This document shows, in pieces, positions 27,642 to 36,569 of a DNA stretch of 64,000 nucleotides. Within the stretch, counting starts at the first letter, position 1, and the number at the start of each line of letters is the position of its first letter. The notes under the pieces are model-generated. The model searched no databases and had not been told where the DNA came from. It saw only the letters and a list, made by a program, of their open reading frames with translations. Made by a program: the position numbers and the translations under genes. This stretch comes from Paenibacillus graminis (GTDB lineage: Bacteria > Bacillota > Bacilli > Paenibacillales > Paenibacillaceae), in contig NZ_CP009287.1 of the NCBI RefSeq assembly GCF_000758705.1, forward strand, positions 3,782,001-3,846,000, written 5' to 3'.

Positions 27642-29840
27642 TTATTCTGCCTCCTTCCACTGCTTCAGCACCTCTATCAATCCCGGAACGTCCAGGCCGT
27701 CGAGAGAAAAGGCTTTGCGCAGCAGATCGCGGGGAATAAATTCGTCATATTTGCCAAGGTAAGGCGCTTCATCGGGTCCCAGGAGAGCAATCGGATCTGA
27801 TGCGGCGGTGGCTTCGGCGATGATCTCCTGCTCCAGCGTTTCGGCATCTGTCTTCCCGGAAACGACCATATAATAAGGCTCCATAGGGGTTACAGAACGC
27901 AATCCCAGCGGGCCTTTGAGATTATTCTTCAGCAGCCGTTCCAGCGTCCGGAACTGCCGGCTCCCGGCCCAGGGCAGAATGAACATCGAGTCCCCTCCGG
28001 CCGGGAGCACCGAATGCTTAAGCAGACCGCTCTCCTTGGCCAGACGGCGGGCCCGTTCGAGTCTTGCTGCCGCACTGGGCGCCAGGTAGGGATATAGTGC
28101 CGTAGCTCCCAGCACCTCACGGATTTTAGTCATAATGCGGGTATGCACGTCCCCGCCCGCACTCAGCCATAAGGTATCTACTTTGCCGCGCGAGCCTTTG
28201 ACATATACGGCTTTGTGGCGGTTATCCACCTCTTCGACCTTCCACAGCTTGCCGGCAAGGGTGAAGCAGTATCCCGGCGGCGGGACAGTGGTGATTGAAC
28301 CAATCTCTTCGGTGCCGTTGTATACCACATGTTCCTCGTCGTCTTTGAATACCGCATAGAAACGGAAGTTATTGACGATCTTCTCTCCTGCCAGCCCTAT
28401 CAGCAGGCTGCCCTCATCCATGGACTCAATATGGCCCATGCCGGTCATATATTCCATGAACGCATCATAATCCGCAGGCTCGATGCTGCTGAAGGACGGC
28501 AGGCTCAGCACGGCTGCCTTCAGATCGTCCGGCTCTGCTTCGCCCATACTCTTCAGGATGCTCATCGTCTGATGGTAGAGCAGCCCTACCGGAAGCTGGC
28601 GCACGGCCAGCGGCTCGACCCATTTCTCGCGCACATAGAGCTCGATAACGGCAATAGCCCGCAGCAGCGTCCACGGCATCCGTGCGGGGAGCTGGGCCTC
28701 CTCGTCCTCTTCCTCCGGCGTGACGAAGATCATCTCCGAAGCGGCGTCGCCCCGCCGCCCGGAGCGTCCCAGCCGCTGCACGAAGCTCGCGCAGCTGTAA
28801 GGCGCACCAAGCTGGAGCACGCGCTCCAGCTCGCCCAGGTCAATGCCCAGCTCAAGCGTCAGCGTGGCTGCCGCCACCGCCGGGCCGGGCCCCTGACGGA
28901 GCGCGGCCTCCGTCTCTTCACGCAGCATCGCGGAGATGCTTCCGTGATGCACATGGAACACATCGCGCTCCCCGCGCTTCGCGGCAAGCCTCCGCATCTC
29001 CAGGATCGCCTCCTCGGCATCCGTGCGGCTGTTGGTGAAGATGAGCGCCTTCTTCAGATGCGTATGGTCATAGATGAAGCCATAATACGCCTGCCGCGCC
29101 CGCTCCAGATGCTCGGCCTGCACTTCGTCCCGTGCATCCGGGAAAGAAAAATGCTCTACGCTGAGGCGCAGCTTGCGCCCGCCCTGCGGAGCGGAGACTT
29201 CTACGCTCTCGCGGGTGCCTGCGGCCAGCCATTCCGTAACGGATGCATAGTCGCTCAGCGTGGCAGACAGCCCGATCCGCCGCGGGCGGCAGCCGGACAT
29301 GCGCGAGATCCGCGCCAGCTGGCTGAGCACTTGAATGCCGCGGTCCGCTCCCATGAAGGCATGCACTTCATCAACTATAATGAAGCGAAGATCATGGAAC
29401 AATGCCGGAATGGCGTTGGGGCGGTTCATCAGCAGCCCTTCCAGGGATTCCGGGGTAATCTGCAGCACGCCCGAGGGATTCTGCATCAGCTTCGTCTTGT
29501 CTGCCTGCGGCACATCTCCATGCCAATGCCAGACCGGTATATTCCCTTCACGCAGCAAGTCATTCAAACGGGTGAACTGGTCATTGATCAGCGCCTTAAG
29601 CGGCGCTATGTAGAGAATGCCTACTGAAGCGGAAGGAGCTTCATGCAGCTGGGTCAGCGCCGGAAAGAAAGCTGCTTCTGTTTTGCCTGAAGCCGTGCCG
29701 GAAGCAATGAGCAAATGATGCGGTGTATCGAACAGCACCCGGCAGGCATCCACCTGGGCTTCACGCAGCGTCTCCCAGCGGTTCTTATAGATAAACTCCT
29801 TGATAAACGGAGCCAGCCTGTAAAACGGATTGCTGCTCAT
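27642..29840 (-). CDS. Lhr-like DEAD/DEAH-box helicase (BrxHI-like)
   Basis: A 732-residue superfamily 2 helicase. Motif I is SGTASGKTE (about residues 47-55), motif II DEVH at 157-160, motif III SAT at 192-194 and motif VI QRLGRSGR at 355-362, preceded by TLELGIDLG. The C-terminal 330 residues are of the Lhr-core type rather than RecQ or UvrB. Such enzymes translocate on DNA or RNA. It is the last gene of a three-gene operon and overlaps the ATPase gene by 4 bases. The pairing with a BrxD-like ATPase recalls the BrxD-BrxHI pair of BREX type 2, but the other BREX genes are absent here. The middle of the gene is visibly richer in GC than its surroundings. Confidence 0.9.
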   Translation of the reverse strand: MSSNPFYRLAPFIKEFIYKNRWETLREAQVDACRVLFDTPHHLLIASGTASGKTEAAFFPALTQLHEAPSASVGILYIAPLKALINDQFTRLNDLLREGNIPVWHWHGDVPQADKTKLMQNPSGVLQITPESLEGLLMNRPNAIPALFHDLRFIIVDEVHAFMGADRGIQVLSQLARISRMSGCRPRRIGLSATLSDYASVTEWLAAGTRESVEVSAPQGGRKLRLSVEHFSFPDARDEVQAEHLERARQAYYGFIYDHTHLKKALIFTNSRTDAEEAILEMRRLAAKRGERDVFHVHHGSISAMLREETEAALRQGPGPAVAAATLTLELGIDLGELERVLQLGAPYSCASFVQRLGRSGRRGDAASEMIFVTPEEEDEEAQLPARMPWTLLRAIAVIELYVREKWVEPLAVRQLPVGLLYHQTMSILKSMGEAEPDDLKAAVLSLPSFSSIEPADYDAFMEYMTGMGHIESMDEGSLLIGLAGEKIVNNFRFYAVFKDDEEHVVYNGTEEIGSITTVPPPGYCFTLAGKLWKVEEVDNRHKAVYVKGSRGKVDTLWLSAGGDVHTRIMTKIREVLGATALYPYLAPSAAARLERARRLAKESGLLKHSVLPAGGDSMFILPWAGSRQFRTLERLLKNNLKGPLGLRSVTPMEPYYMVVSGKTDAETLEQEIIAEATAASDPIALLGPDEAPYLGKYDEFIPRDLLRKAFSLDGLDVPGLIEVLKQWKEAE

Positions 29841-31156
29841 AGATCAAACTCCGCCAGAAATCCGTCCAGCTCATTCGTTTCCGGTTCGGCAGGTTTGGCA
29901 GTCCGCTCGCCAACAAGCTTCTCAAACGACATTTCCGGATGCTGATGCAAAGTGTGCAGCAGGTCCATGAAATCACGCACGACCTCACGTGCGGTAAGCA
30001 GCTCATCTGCACCCAGCCGGCCTACAGCTTCCTCCATGAAATGCACCAGCTGCTCCTGTGTCAGCTTAGCGTCATACCCGTAATGAAGGGCATGTATATC
30101 CCGCAGCTTCTGCAGCAGCACCAGAATTTCCTCGTGGGATAACATCTCCAGGGCAATAATCGGCCCGGTATAATTATTTAACCCCGTCCCGCCATAACGT
30201 CCGGCGACGAGCCGTGAACGCAGGGCTTCGTAGCTGAACAACCCGCGCCGGTTGTCTTCGACAAACTGCGGGGTCCCGCCGATAAAGATCCCCAGCCGCT
30301 CCGCCTTGCCTTGCATCGTATCATTGAACATAGTCAGCAGCTTCTCATAGTTGCTCTGGCGTGAGATGCTGTTGGTGATCTTATACAGGTTCACGCCTTC
30401 ATCTATAAACAGCAGCAGCCCCTTGTAGCCGATCGCACCGGTAAACTCTGCCCACAGCTTCATATAATCGTACCAGTTATCATCGTCGATGATGACCCCT
30501 ACCCCCAGCGCCTTGCGGGCTTCGGTACGGGTAGCGAACTCCCCGCGCAGCCACCGCAGAGAATCCTGCTTCAGCTCATCATCGGCAAGCTTATGGCCGT
30601 TCCAGTAGCTTGCCAGCACCTTGGCAAAATCAAATCCGTGCACAAGTCCGCGCATTTCGGATGCCACCGTATAGATCCGCTGTTCCACCTCTTGTCCAAG
30701 CTGCGGGGCTTCCGGGCCATAACCTTTCTCCTGCATCACGGCTTGCTGAAGGGTAACGATCCACTTCTGAAGGATCATCTCCAGCGCTCCACCGTCAGGG
30801 CGTGTGCGTGTGGAGAGATGGCTCATCAGCTCCCGGTAGGTGGCCAGGCCCTGCCCTTTGGTTCCAACCAGCCGCCGTTCCGGGGACAGGTCGGCATCCG
30901 CGACCACAAAATCCCGGTCCATGGCATAGTTGCGGATAATCTGCAGCAGGAAGCTTTTGCCGCTGCCGAATTTGCCGGTGATCAGCTTGAAGGCAGCTCC
31001 GCCCTCTGCGATGTTCTCCATATCCAAGAGGATGGACTCGACCTCAGGTCTGCGGCCAACCGCGATATGCTCCAGACCAATACGCGGCACTACTCCCGCC
31101 GTCAGTGAGTTCACGAGCGCAGTCGTCATCCGTTTTGGTATCTTCAGTTCACTCAT
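29837..31156 (-). CDS. P-loop ATPase, BrxD-like (DUF2791 type)
   Basis: A 439-residue AAA/ORC-like ATPase. Walker A is GKFGSGKS at residues 61-68, and Walker B with the catalytic glutamate is LLLFIDE, ending at 253. A sensor-like segment (IFIGGTPQFVEDNRRGLFSY) and an arginine-rich stretch (ALRSRLV) follow, with a helical C-terminal lid. The pattern fits the BrxC/BrxD-related ATPases (DUF2791), implicated in BREX phage defence. Both ends overlap neighbours by 4 bases, so all three proteins are probably made together and may form a complex. The conserved motifs look intact. Its DNA or protein target is unknown. Confidence 0.85.
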   Translation of the reverse strand: MSELKIPKRMTTALVNSLTAGVVPRIGLEHIAVGRRPEVESILLDMENIAEGGAAFKLITGKFGSGKSFLLQIIRNYAMDRDFVVADADLSPERRLVGTKGQGLATYRELMSHLSTRTRPDGGALEMILQKWIVTLQQAVMQEKGYGPEAPQLGQEVEQRIYTVASEMRGLVHGFDFAKVLASYWNGHKLADDELKQDSLRWLRGEFATRTEARKALGVGVIIDDDNWYDYMKLWAEFTGAIGYKGLLLFIDEGVNLYKITNSISRQSNYEKLLTMFNDTMQGKAERLGIFIGGTPQFVEDNRRGLFSYEALRSRLVAGRYGGTGLNNYTGPIIALEMLSHEEILVLLQKLRDIHALHYGYDAKLTQEQLVHFMEEAVGRLGADELLTAREVVRDFMDLLHTLHQHPEMSFEKLVGERTAKPAEPETNELDGFLAEFDL

Positions 31157-32850
31157 CGATCATTCACCCCACCCAAGTATTGCAGCATCGGCATAAATTC
31201 CTCGTTCAACTCTTCATTATCTATAATCAGATCACCAAGCAGATCCATAGCAGTCTCATTAATCCCGTCGATCAACAGCTCTGCCATCGTTCCGCCTGCT
31301 GAAGCCAAATGCTGTACAGCTGCCATTCCGCTGCCTAACGCAAGCGCACGAACCGCCTCCCACTCCAGGGGAGCCAGCGCAGCGGCGAATGAACGCCACA
31401 GCTCAGCAGCGCTATTGCCGGAATCCTGCTGAACTTCAGCCACAGCGCTGCCTGCTTTCACAATTGAAGCCGCATCGGAACCGGCAGACAGCTTCACAGC
31501 TTCATGTTCCTCCTCAGCTGGCGGGACTCTGGTGTCCTCAGCTCCAGCTGGATCAGCCGGCTGAACTTGTGTACCAGACTCATCTGCCACCGGTATATCT
31601 GTCCGCGCATTCACATCCCCGTCTGCCTCTGGCTCGCCAGGCCGTCCCTCTAATTCTTCAGTTTCTTCAACCGTAAGCAGCGTCTTCACAATGTCAGAGT
31701 CGTTCTGGAGCTGCTCAAGCTTCTTAGCATCAATGACTACCGCCGGCCCCTTTTCGAGCTGCTCCGCTTTGCGGAATTCGCGCTGCAGGAACCGCATAAC
31801 CAGATCCGCCATATCTGCTTCAACCCTTACATCCTTCAATCTTCCCCGGTAGCCGAGCAGTTCCCGCAGCTTATTCTCCGTCAACCGGAACAGGCGGGTA
31901 ATCAGACTGCGCAGCGGGGGAGATTTGCTGATCCGCACCACTGGGACAAGCACAGAATAGCCATACAATGAGATGTCATATACCGCGCTGCGAAACAGAT
32001 AACGCTCCCGGACCACTGCCGGACCCGGCGGAAACATGCCGATCAGATTCGAGCCATGCTTGCGGGCCACATAAGCGTCAATCAACGCAACCACCTGTGG
32101 AATATAGCGTTCCGCCGCAGCTTTGCCTTCACCTGTATAAAATTTCGATTTGCTCATATCGTAATCGGACATGACGGTCAGCACTTCAAAGGTAAGCTGC
32201 TCCGGAGCAGCGGTCAGACAGCGCATCAGCTCAAGCTCGGCCAGATCGCCGGCAAGTCCGCGTGAACGGGCGACAATCCCCGATAGCGGAACATCCAGGT
32301 GATGGACAAACGAGAAATCCGCAATCCAGCCGCCCAGATATTGATCCAGTCTTTTATATTGATCCCGGTAGGCTTCCCATACCAGATTCAGCTGCCGGTA
32401 TCCATCCTGAGGCTCGTCCCACCCTACACCGTTGATCAGCTCATAGACATGCAGAAAGATATATGACAAATCCGTTTTGGGATATCTGCCCTGTCTGACC
32501 TCATCACGCCAAAAGAAATACCATCTGCTCTGCGCCCCGGTCATGTGGCCATAGGTTGGCCAGTAGCTCTTGAAAGGAACAAACAGCGAAGCCGTTTCCT
32601 TGTGATCCACCAGCTCCCTGGCGCGGGCCACGAACTGGCTCTCTGTCGTCGTTACCGGCTCCTGCGGCTCTTCCATATCCCATAACTGAAGCTGTACGGT
32701 GGCTTCTTCAGGAGCTTTTTTCTTCGGTACGGCTGCCGGCGGCCCGGGAACCTTGGAGTCAGCCGAAGCACGCGGAGGAATCGGCAGATTCTGCTCCGTG
32801 CTCTCCCACACCAGCTCTGTAAAATGCGGCTCTTTTCCGTCTCTGCTCAA
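31153..32850 (-). CDS. TerB_N/TerB_C domain protein
   Basis: A 565-residue protein. A Pro/Lys-rich N-terminal linker (about residues 1-75) is followed by a TerB_N-type domain (about 80-260) containing FVPFKSYWPTYGHM, SRWYFFWRDEVRQGRY and LSYIFLHVYELING. A central basic helical region (about 290-370) and an acidic low-complexity stretch (about 400-475, rich in Glu, Asp and Ala) come next. A TerB_C-type segment closes the protein (VVIDAKKLEQLQNDSDIV and the ending near DNEELNEEFM). TerB modules are linked to tellurite-stress and phage-response systems and bind metal or membranes in some relatives. The TTG start at 32850 follows GGGGGGAG. It heads the operon with the ATPase and helicase. The biochemical role is unknown. 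Confidence 0.8.
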   Translation of the reverse strand: MSRDGKEPHFTELVWESTEQNLPIPPRASADSKVPGPPAAVPKKKAPEEATVQLQLWDMEEPQEPVTTTESQFVARARELVDHKETASLFVPFKSYWPTYGHMTGAQSRWYFFWRDEVRQGRYPKTDLSYIFLHVYELINGVGWDEPQDGYRQLNLVWEAYRDQYKRLDQYLGGWIADFSFVHHLDVPLSGIVARSRGLAGDLAELELMRCLTAAPEQLTFEVLTVMSDYDMSKSKFYTGEGKAAAERYIPQVVALIDAYVARKHGSNLIGMFPPGPAVVRERYLFRSAVYDISLYGYSVLVPVVRISKSPPLRSLITRLFRLTENKLRELLGYRGRLKDVRVEADMADLVMRFLQREFRKAEQLEKGPAVVIDAKKLEQLQNDSDIVKTLLTVEETEELEGRPGEPEADGDVNARTDIPVADESGTQVQPADPAGAEDTRVPPAEEEHEAVKLSAGSDAASIVKAGSAVAEVQQDSGNSAAELWRSFAAALAPLEWEAVRALALGSGMAAVQHLASAGGTMAELLIDGINETAMDLLGDLIIDNEELNEEFMPMLQYLGGVNDR

Positions 32851-32877
32851 GTCTCTCCCCCCGTTTCCGGTCTTACG

Positions 32878-32924
32878 AAAAAACGGTCCTGTTCACAGAA
32901 GTGAAGGAACCGTTTGTGTTCTTC
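32878..32924 (-). terminator. Intrinsic terminator upstream of the TerB-ATPase-helicase operon
   Basis: On the minus strand AAACGGT and ACCGTTT arms, extended by CC/GG and TTCAC/GTGAA around a TTCT loop, are followed by a T run. It lies 95 bases after the MFS gene stop and about 30 bases before the TerB start codon. It either ends the MFS transcript or acts as an attenuator in the operon leader. Confidence 0.75.
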
Positions 32925-32959
32925 CGGTATGAAATAACGCTGTCTATAACCTACTACTA

Positions 32960-32989
32960 ATATTAGCATTCTTGCCTGACCAACATCAA
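32960..32989 (-). promoter_or_regulatory. Possible promoter of the TerB-ATPase-helicase operon
   Basis: On the minus strand a -35 TTGATG (32984-32989) and a -10 TAATAT (32960-32965) are 18 bases apart. If used, transcription would start near 32953 and run through the terminator-like hairpin before reaching the first gene. Confidence 0.4.
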
Positions 32990-33010
32990 GCCTCAGGCGG
33001 AGATTGAAAT

Positions 33011-34225
33011 CTAACTCAGGTCAAGCCCTTTCGTCTCTTTGCCCAGGAACAGCACGGCGACAGCACCGATAATAATTGTCACAAAAAACAGCATAAATAT
33101 CGTACCGATCCCTACTGCGTTGCCGACCATGACCCCAACCAGCGTAGGTGCGATAATCCCGCCAATCCGGCCAAAAGAAGTCGCAAGGCCTGCTCCTGTT
33201 GAGCGGATAGCTGTTGGATACAACTCCGGTGTGTAAGCATACATCCCGCCCCATGCCCCAAGATTAAAGAACGACAAGCAGATTCCGGCAGCCATCAGCA
33301 TACCTTCTGTCGTGGAATTTCCGAACCAGGCAGCGCTGACCGCAGTGAGCAGCAGGTAGATTACAAGCACAAACTTGCGGCCGAATTTCTCAATGAAATA
33401 AGCGGCTGTGAAATAGCCCGGAAGCTGCGCCAGCGTCATAATCAGCACATATTCAAAGCTTTTGACGAGGCTGAAGCCTTTGATCACCATTACGGTAGGC
33501 AGCCACAGAAACATGCCGTAATAAGAAAAAACCACCGTGAACCACAAAATCCAGAGCATGATTGTCGAGCGGCGGTATTCGCCAGACCAGACCGTGGCAA
33601 TACGGCTTCGCAAGGGTACGGGAGCTTTCTTTTGGATCTCAGCAAATTTGGGAGAGTCATCAATCGCCCGCCGCAAATACAGCGCATAGAGGGCAGGAAC
33701 CGCCCCGATGGCAAAAGCTACTCTCCAGCCGTAATCCGGAATTACAAAATAAGCGATCAGCGCCGAAAGAATCCAGCCAACCGCCCAGAAGCTCTCCAGC
33801 AGAACCACCGCCCGGCCTCTTTCCTTGGCAGGCATGCTCTCCGACACCAGAGTTGAAGCAACAGGGAGTTCCCCGCCCAATCCGAAACCGGCGATAAAGC
33901 GCAGGACACACAGCATGGCATACCCGGCGGCAAAGGCCGACAATCCGCTGGCGAGCGAGAAAATAAGCAGTGTCCACAGCAGCACCGATTTGCGGCCGAA
34001 ACGGTCGGCCAGAATCCCTGCAGCCGCCGCCCCCACAGCCATTCCAATGGAATTTATACTGGTCAAATATCCGATTCTTTCCGGTCCGAGGCCCCATTCC
34101 TTGGCAAGCGCCGCCACCACAAAAGAAATCATTCCCACGTCCATCGCGTCAAACATCCAGCTAAGACCCGCACTGAACAGCAGCTTTCTTCGCTTCGGAT
34201 TCTTCAGCAGCGACATATTATTCAT
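33011..34225 (-). CDS. MFS transporter (NiaP/YceI-like or aromatic acid type)
   Basis: A 404-residue major facilitator transporter with 12 predicted helices. The motif GILADRFGRKSVLLW lies between helices 2 and 3, its counterpart FIEKFGRKFVLVI between helices 8 and 9, and the sugar-porter-like stretch RFIAGFGLGGELPVAST in helix 4. The sequence is closest in character to the YceI/NiaP group of Bacillus (nicotinate uptake) and the aromatic-acid symporters; the substrate is not decided by the sequence. The ATG at 34225 follows GAGGTG. It lies upstream of, and in the same direction as, the TerB operon. Confidence 0.85.
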   Translation of the reverse strand: MNNMSLLKNPKRRKLLFSAGLSWMFDAMDVGMISFVVAALAKEWGLGPERIGYLTSINSIGMAVGAAAAGILADRFGRKSVLLWTLLIFSLASGLSAFAAGYAMLCVLRFIAGFGLGGELPVASTLVSESMPAKERGRAVVLLESFWAVGWILSALIAYFVIPDYGWRVAFAIGAVPALYALYLRRAIDDSPKFAEIQKKAPVPLRSRIATVWSGEYRRSTIMLWILWFTVVFSYYGMFLWLPTVMVIKGFSLVKSFEYVLIMTLAQLPGYFTAAYFIEKFGRKFVLVIYLLLTAVSAAWFGNSTTEGMLMAAGICLSFFNLGAWGGMYAYTPELYPTAIRSTGAGLATSFGRIGGIIAPTLVGVMVGNAVGIGTIFMLFFVTIIIGAVAVLFLGKETKGLDLS

Positions 34226-34309
34226 ACATTTTACACCTCTTCCCTAACTCCGGCTATTCAACCCGGTTTCTATGGCCTGTTTTACTTACACATTCTATGT
34301 TTACCGGGT

Positions 34310-35077
34310 TCAAAAATCAAGGAATAACGCCGCATGGCAATATTGGCGGGCCAAAGCCTGAAAATAACAGGTCTGTACGGAGATGGCAGCAATCATCAGC
34401 ATATTCCGCACCGCATGCCGCTGGGACCCTGTTAAATGATTCAGACGCTGCATCATTTTCTCGAGCGAAACCTTTAGCACCTTATCAGCTCTTGATGAAT
34501 ACATCTGCTGTGCGCTTAGGTCTGCGGGTCCCTGAACCGGCAGTACAGGACTGCTCTTAATCTCTTCGAACAACTCCGCATAAGCGTGATACAGCTGGGC
34601 GGGTTCGACCAGATCATCATCGTCCCGCTCCGGTGCCAGGAAGAGCAGCCGGAACAGCTGGCGGATACTCTCGAAATCGAGGGCGGCCTTCAAATCATCG
34701 ATCATGAACAAAAGAGCAGCCTGATTGACGGAGTATTTTTTTCCCTCTCTGGGGGAGCCCAGATATTCTTTGAAGTCGCGTTTCACCCAATTCTGCATAG
34801 AAGTGGCAGAAAGTGTAGAATACTCAATCAGGTGGCCCAGTGTGGCGATCTCTCCAAGCGACAGCCCCTTTACACTGCCGCCTTTAATCAGTTTTTGCAG
34901 GATGGGAGGAATCTCCGTGGACAGAAAAGCCGGGAGAGAAGCGCCCTTTTCCACCGCTTCATAATGAAATTTTGACCATGCGCCCTGCAGGATATGCAGC
35001 GGCTTTCGTTCAATCGTTCCGTTCAGGGACAGCAGCAATTCGGACATTTCGATGCGGCTGAGTGTAAAAGCTTCCAT
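34310..35077 (-). CDS. DUF1836 domain protein (MerR-like DNA-binding fold)
   Basis: A 255-residue protein with the DUF1836 signature from about residue 1 to 150: AFTLSRIEMSELLLSL at the start, a helix-turn-helix-like segment around SATSMQNWVKRDFKEY, then YSVNQAALLFMIDDLKAAL. DUF1836 proteins resemble MerR-type DNA binders. The ATG at 35077 is preferred since AAGGGGTG lies just upstream, while the in-frame ATG at 35134 has no ribosome binding site and falls inside a palindrome. It is divergent from the CNNM transporter gene, with a perfect 20-bp palindrome between them, which suggests that it controls itself and that neighbour. Confidence 0.75.
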   Translation of the reverse strand: MEAFTLSRIEMSELLLSLNGTIERKPLHILQGAWSKFHYEAVEKGASLPAFLSTEIPPILQKLIKGGSVKGLSLGEIATLGHLIEYSTLSATSMQNWVKRDFKEYLGSPREGKKYSVNQAALLFMIDDLKAALDFESIRQLFRLLFLAPERDDDDLVEPAQLYHAYAELFEEIKSSPVLPVQGPADLSAQQMYSSRADKVLKVSLEKMMQRLNHLTGSQRHAVRNMLMIAAISVQTCYFQALARQYCHAALFLDF

Positions 35078-35124
35078 ATATGGCACCCCTTCGCCATTTG
35101 ATTTTTCATTGAAAAGTTCGTACA

Positions 35125-35144
35125 ATGAGTTCATATGAACTCAT
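35125..35144. promoter_or_regulatory. Perfect 20-bp palindrome between divergent genes
   Basis: ATGAGTTCATATGAACTCAT is a perfect palindrome with no central gap. It sits about 50 bases upstream of both the DUF1836 start (35077) and the CNNM transporter start (35193). A shared operator is the likely role. Confidence 0.6.
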
Positions 35145-35192
35145 AATATGAGTATAACCTATTTTAACAACGAGAGGGATGGTAAAGATTAT

Positions 35193-36515
35193 ATGGGTAT
35201 AGGACTTAGTTTGATGCTTGTGGCAATTTTGATCATTTTAACCGCTTTTTTTGTAGCAACGGAATTTGCATTGGTACGGCTGAGAGGCAGCCAGATTAGC
35301 CAAATGGTGCTTGAGGGCAAAAAAAACGCCCTGGCGGTTCAAAGGGTTGCAGCTAACCTTGACGGCTATTTGTCTGCTTGCCAGCTGGGGATCACCATTA
35401 CAGCACTGGGGATTGGAGCCTTGGCGGAGCCGGCTTTTGAGCAGCTTCTGATTCCATTGTTCGACCTTGGCAATATCAGCCACAGTGTGAGTGAGCCCAT
35501 TGCTTTTGCCTTGGCATTCATTATTGCCACATTCCTGCATGTCGTAGTCGGTGAACTTGCCCCGAAGACGGCCGCTATCAATATTCCGGAGAAAATTGGT
35601 CAAATTACCTCACCGCTGATTATTTGGTTCTACAAAATTTTGTACCCTCTGATTTGGCTGATGAACGGCTCCGCCAATTTGCTGGTCCGCATGTTCGGGA
35701 TGAAGCCGGCAAGCGAGCATGGAGATGCGCATAGCGAAGATGAGATCCGTCTGATCCTCTCGGAGAGCTATGAGAGCGGTAAAATCAACAAAGCTGAATA
35801 TGGCTATGTTAACCGTATCTTCACCTTCGATGAAATGCTGGCCAAAGAAATTATGGTGCCGCGGACGGATATGGTATGCCTGTTCACCAACCATTCTCTG
35901 AAAGAGAATTTTGAAATCATCCGCAAGGAGCAGTACACCCGCTTCCCGGTTGCCGATGGCAGTAAAGACAACATTATTGGAATGATTAATACCAAACAGC
36001 TGTATTTGCAATATGACAACAATCCGGATTTCGATTTCAAAAGCCTGATTCTTCCGCTTCTCACCGTGTCTGAAGTCACTCCGGTCAAAACACTGCTGAC
36101 CCGGATGCAGAAAGAGCGTGTGCATATCGCCCTGCTGCTTGATGAATACGGCGGAACCTCCGGCCTGATAACCATTGAGGACATTCTTGAAGAGATTGTA
36201 GGTGAAATCCGCGATGAGTTTGACGGAGACGAACGCCGCAATATCGAAAAACTGAGTGATGCTCATTACTTATTCGACGGAAATGTCTCTGTCCTGGAAA
36301 TCAAAGAGCTGACAGGTCTTGATCTGCATGATGACGAAGTGACTACAATCGGTGGATGGCTCTATAGTCATCTGGAAGAACCCGCTGTCGGTAAAAGTAT
36401 AACCCATGAAAATGTGACCCTTACCGTCCGCGAAATGAACCGTCACCGCATCCGCAAAGTGGAGTTTGAACTTGCACAGCCGGGATCTGAAGAATCGGAA
36501 TCATTGCCGGAATAA
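35193..36515 (+). CDS. CNNM/CorC-HlyC family membrane protein with CBS domains
   Basis: A 440-residue protein of the so-called hemolysin C family, now viewed as Mg2+ or Co2+ transporters. The DUF21/CNNM domain with four hydrophobic helices covers about residues 1-190 (with CQLGITITALGIGALAEP and HVVVGELAPKTAA). A pair of CBS domains that bind nucleotide follows at about 205-330, and the CorC_HlyC domain closes the protein (GGWLYSHLEEP). The ATG at 35193 matches the usual family length; the ATG at 35148 lacks a ribosome binding site. Ends at an intrinsic terminator. Confidence 0.92.
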   Translation: MGIGLSLMLVAILIILTAFFVATEFALVRLRGSQISQMVLEGKKNALAVQRVAANLDGYLSACQLGITITALGIGALAEPAFEQLLIPLFDLGNISHSVSEPIAFALAFIIATFLHVVVGELAPKTAAINIPEKIGQITSPLIIWFYKILYPLIWLMNGSANLLVRMFGMKPASEHGDAHSEDEIRLILSESYESGKINKAEYGYVNRIFTFDEMLAKEIMVPRTDMVCLFTNHSLKENFEIIRKEQYTRFPVADGSKDNIIGMINTKQLYLQYDNNPDFDFKSLILPLLTVSEVTPVKTLLTRMQKERVHIALLLDEYGGTSGLITIEDILEEIVGEIRDEFDGDERRNIEKLSDAHYLFDGNVSVLEIKELTGLDLHDDEVTTIGGWLYSHLEEPAVGKSITHENVTLTVREMNRHRIRKVEFELAQPGSEESESLPE

Positions 36516-36529
36516 TCGTATATATAGCA

Positions 36530-36561
36530 AAGGCGCTCCAGTTGCGGAGCGCCTTTTATTT
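36530..36561. terminator. Intrinsic terminator between convergent genes
   Basis: AAGGCGCTCC and GGAGCGCCTT form a 10-bp stem with a 6-base loop and T-rich flanks. It ends the CNNM gene and probably also the GNAT gene on the minus strand. Confidence 0.85.
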
Positions 36562-36569
36562 TGAGTAAA

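Noticed and set aside
28329..29627. Long open frame on the plus strand (432 codons)
   Set aside because: It is antisense to the helicase, has no known motif, and arises from the GC-rich codon bias of the helicase gene.
27642..32850. Complete BREX system
   Set aside because: Only BrxD-like and BrxHI-like parts are present. PglX methyltransferase, PglZ phosphatase and PglY/BrxC are absent from the surrounding sequence.
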